A stretch of 7,061 bases of DNA from CAZLIC01 sp964559535 (GTDB lineage Bacteria; Pseudomonadota; Alphaproteobacteria; Rhodobacterales; Rhodobacteraceae). A program made the position numbers and the translations under genes. Shown here piece after piece: positions 6,970 to 7,061 of this stretch (the stretch's first letter is position 1; each line of letters starts with the position of its first letter). A model generated the notes under the pieces. The model worked only from the letters and a program-made list of their open reading frames with translations, searched no databases and had not been told where the DNA came from. The stretch is taken from positions 1 through 7,061 of the forward strand of contig CAZLIC010000135.1 in the NCBI GenBank assembly GCA_964559535.1, read 5' to 3'.

Positions 6970-7061
6970 ACCTCGCGTCTAGGTTGGCGCCGACACCAGT
7001 TGCTAAGCCTCGATAAAAATTGTGCATACCAAAGCAGACATTGTCGTGAAATTCGCTCTCC
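6968..7061 (-). CDS. possible C-terminal fragment of an unrecognised minus-strand ORF at the window edge
   Basis: A minus-strand frame is open from the right edge to a TAA at 6970-6968, giving 30 residues with a mixed, protein-like composition (for example HDNVCFGMHNFYRGL). Codons are AT-richer (TTT, AAT, TAT, TTA, GGT) than in every other gene here. Thirty codons is too short to distinguish coding from chance, and the plus-strand rpsT seen in relatives would argue against it. I do not recognise it. The rest of 6865-7061 shows only the hairpin described above and no recognised gene. Confidence 0.13.
   Translation of the reverse strand, partial: ESEFHDNVCFGMHNFYRGLATGVGANLDAR

Noticed and set aside
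7021..7029. TGTGCATAC as a possible DnaA box
   Set aside because: Only 7 of 9 positions fit TGTGGATAA, and no second box is visible nearby. One imperfect match is not evidence of an origin.

Overview
The window looks like chromosomal DNA from an alphaproteobacterium of the Rhodobacteraceae (Rhodobacter/Gemmobacter/Tabrizicola-like). The basis is high G+C with strongly G/C-ending codons, and the arrangement ubiB-ubiE facing away from mutM and an enoyl-CoA hydratase. From general knowledge, this arrangement lies close to rpsT and dnaA in many members of the family. Neither of those two genes is inside the window, and the genus is an inference.

Layout. Bases 1-570 (minus) hold the N-terminal 190 codons of an exported solute-binding protein that resembles the glycerol ABC-transporter component GlpV. 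Its 5' region (571-720) is AT-richer, with a candidate promoter and a cluster of TTCG-type repeats that look like a DeoR/GlpR operator. Next come two plus-strand genes: an APH/choline-kinase-fold phosphotransferase (838-1671) and an exported, cysteine-containing SGNH/GDSL-type hydrolase (1803-2723). The hydrolase runs tail to tail into ubiB; both stop codons come from one TTAA palindrome at 2720-2723. ubiE (4254-5018) and ubiB (2720-4246) form a minus-strand pair 7 nt apart. A 155-nt divergent intergenic region separates ubiE from mutM (5174-6013, plus). A short-chain enoyl-CoA hydratase (6088-6864, plus) follows. The last ~200 nt (6865-7061) have lower G+C, a hairpin with a T-rich tail that could end the hydratase transcript, and no recognisable complete gene.

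Function. UbiE (C-methylation of the quinone ring) and UbiB (atypical kinase-like ATPase) both serve ubiquinone biosynthesis, so their pairing makes biochemical sense. MutM removes oxidised purines from DNA. The hydratase performs the second step of fatty-acid beta-oxidation or a related acyl-CoA pathway. The partial ABC gene belongs to a separate uptake operon that runs off the left edge. The kinase-like and SGNH genes have no assignable substrate.

No previously undescribed system is evident. Most of the window is ordinary housekeeping DNA. The items most worth a second look are the candidate GlpR-type operator, the exported SGNH protein with six mature cysteines, the orphan phosphotransferase, and the low-G+C right edge.
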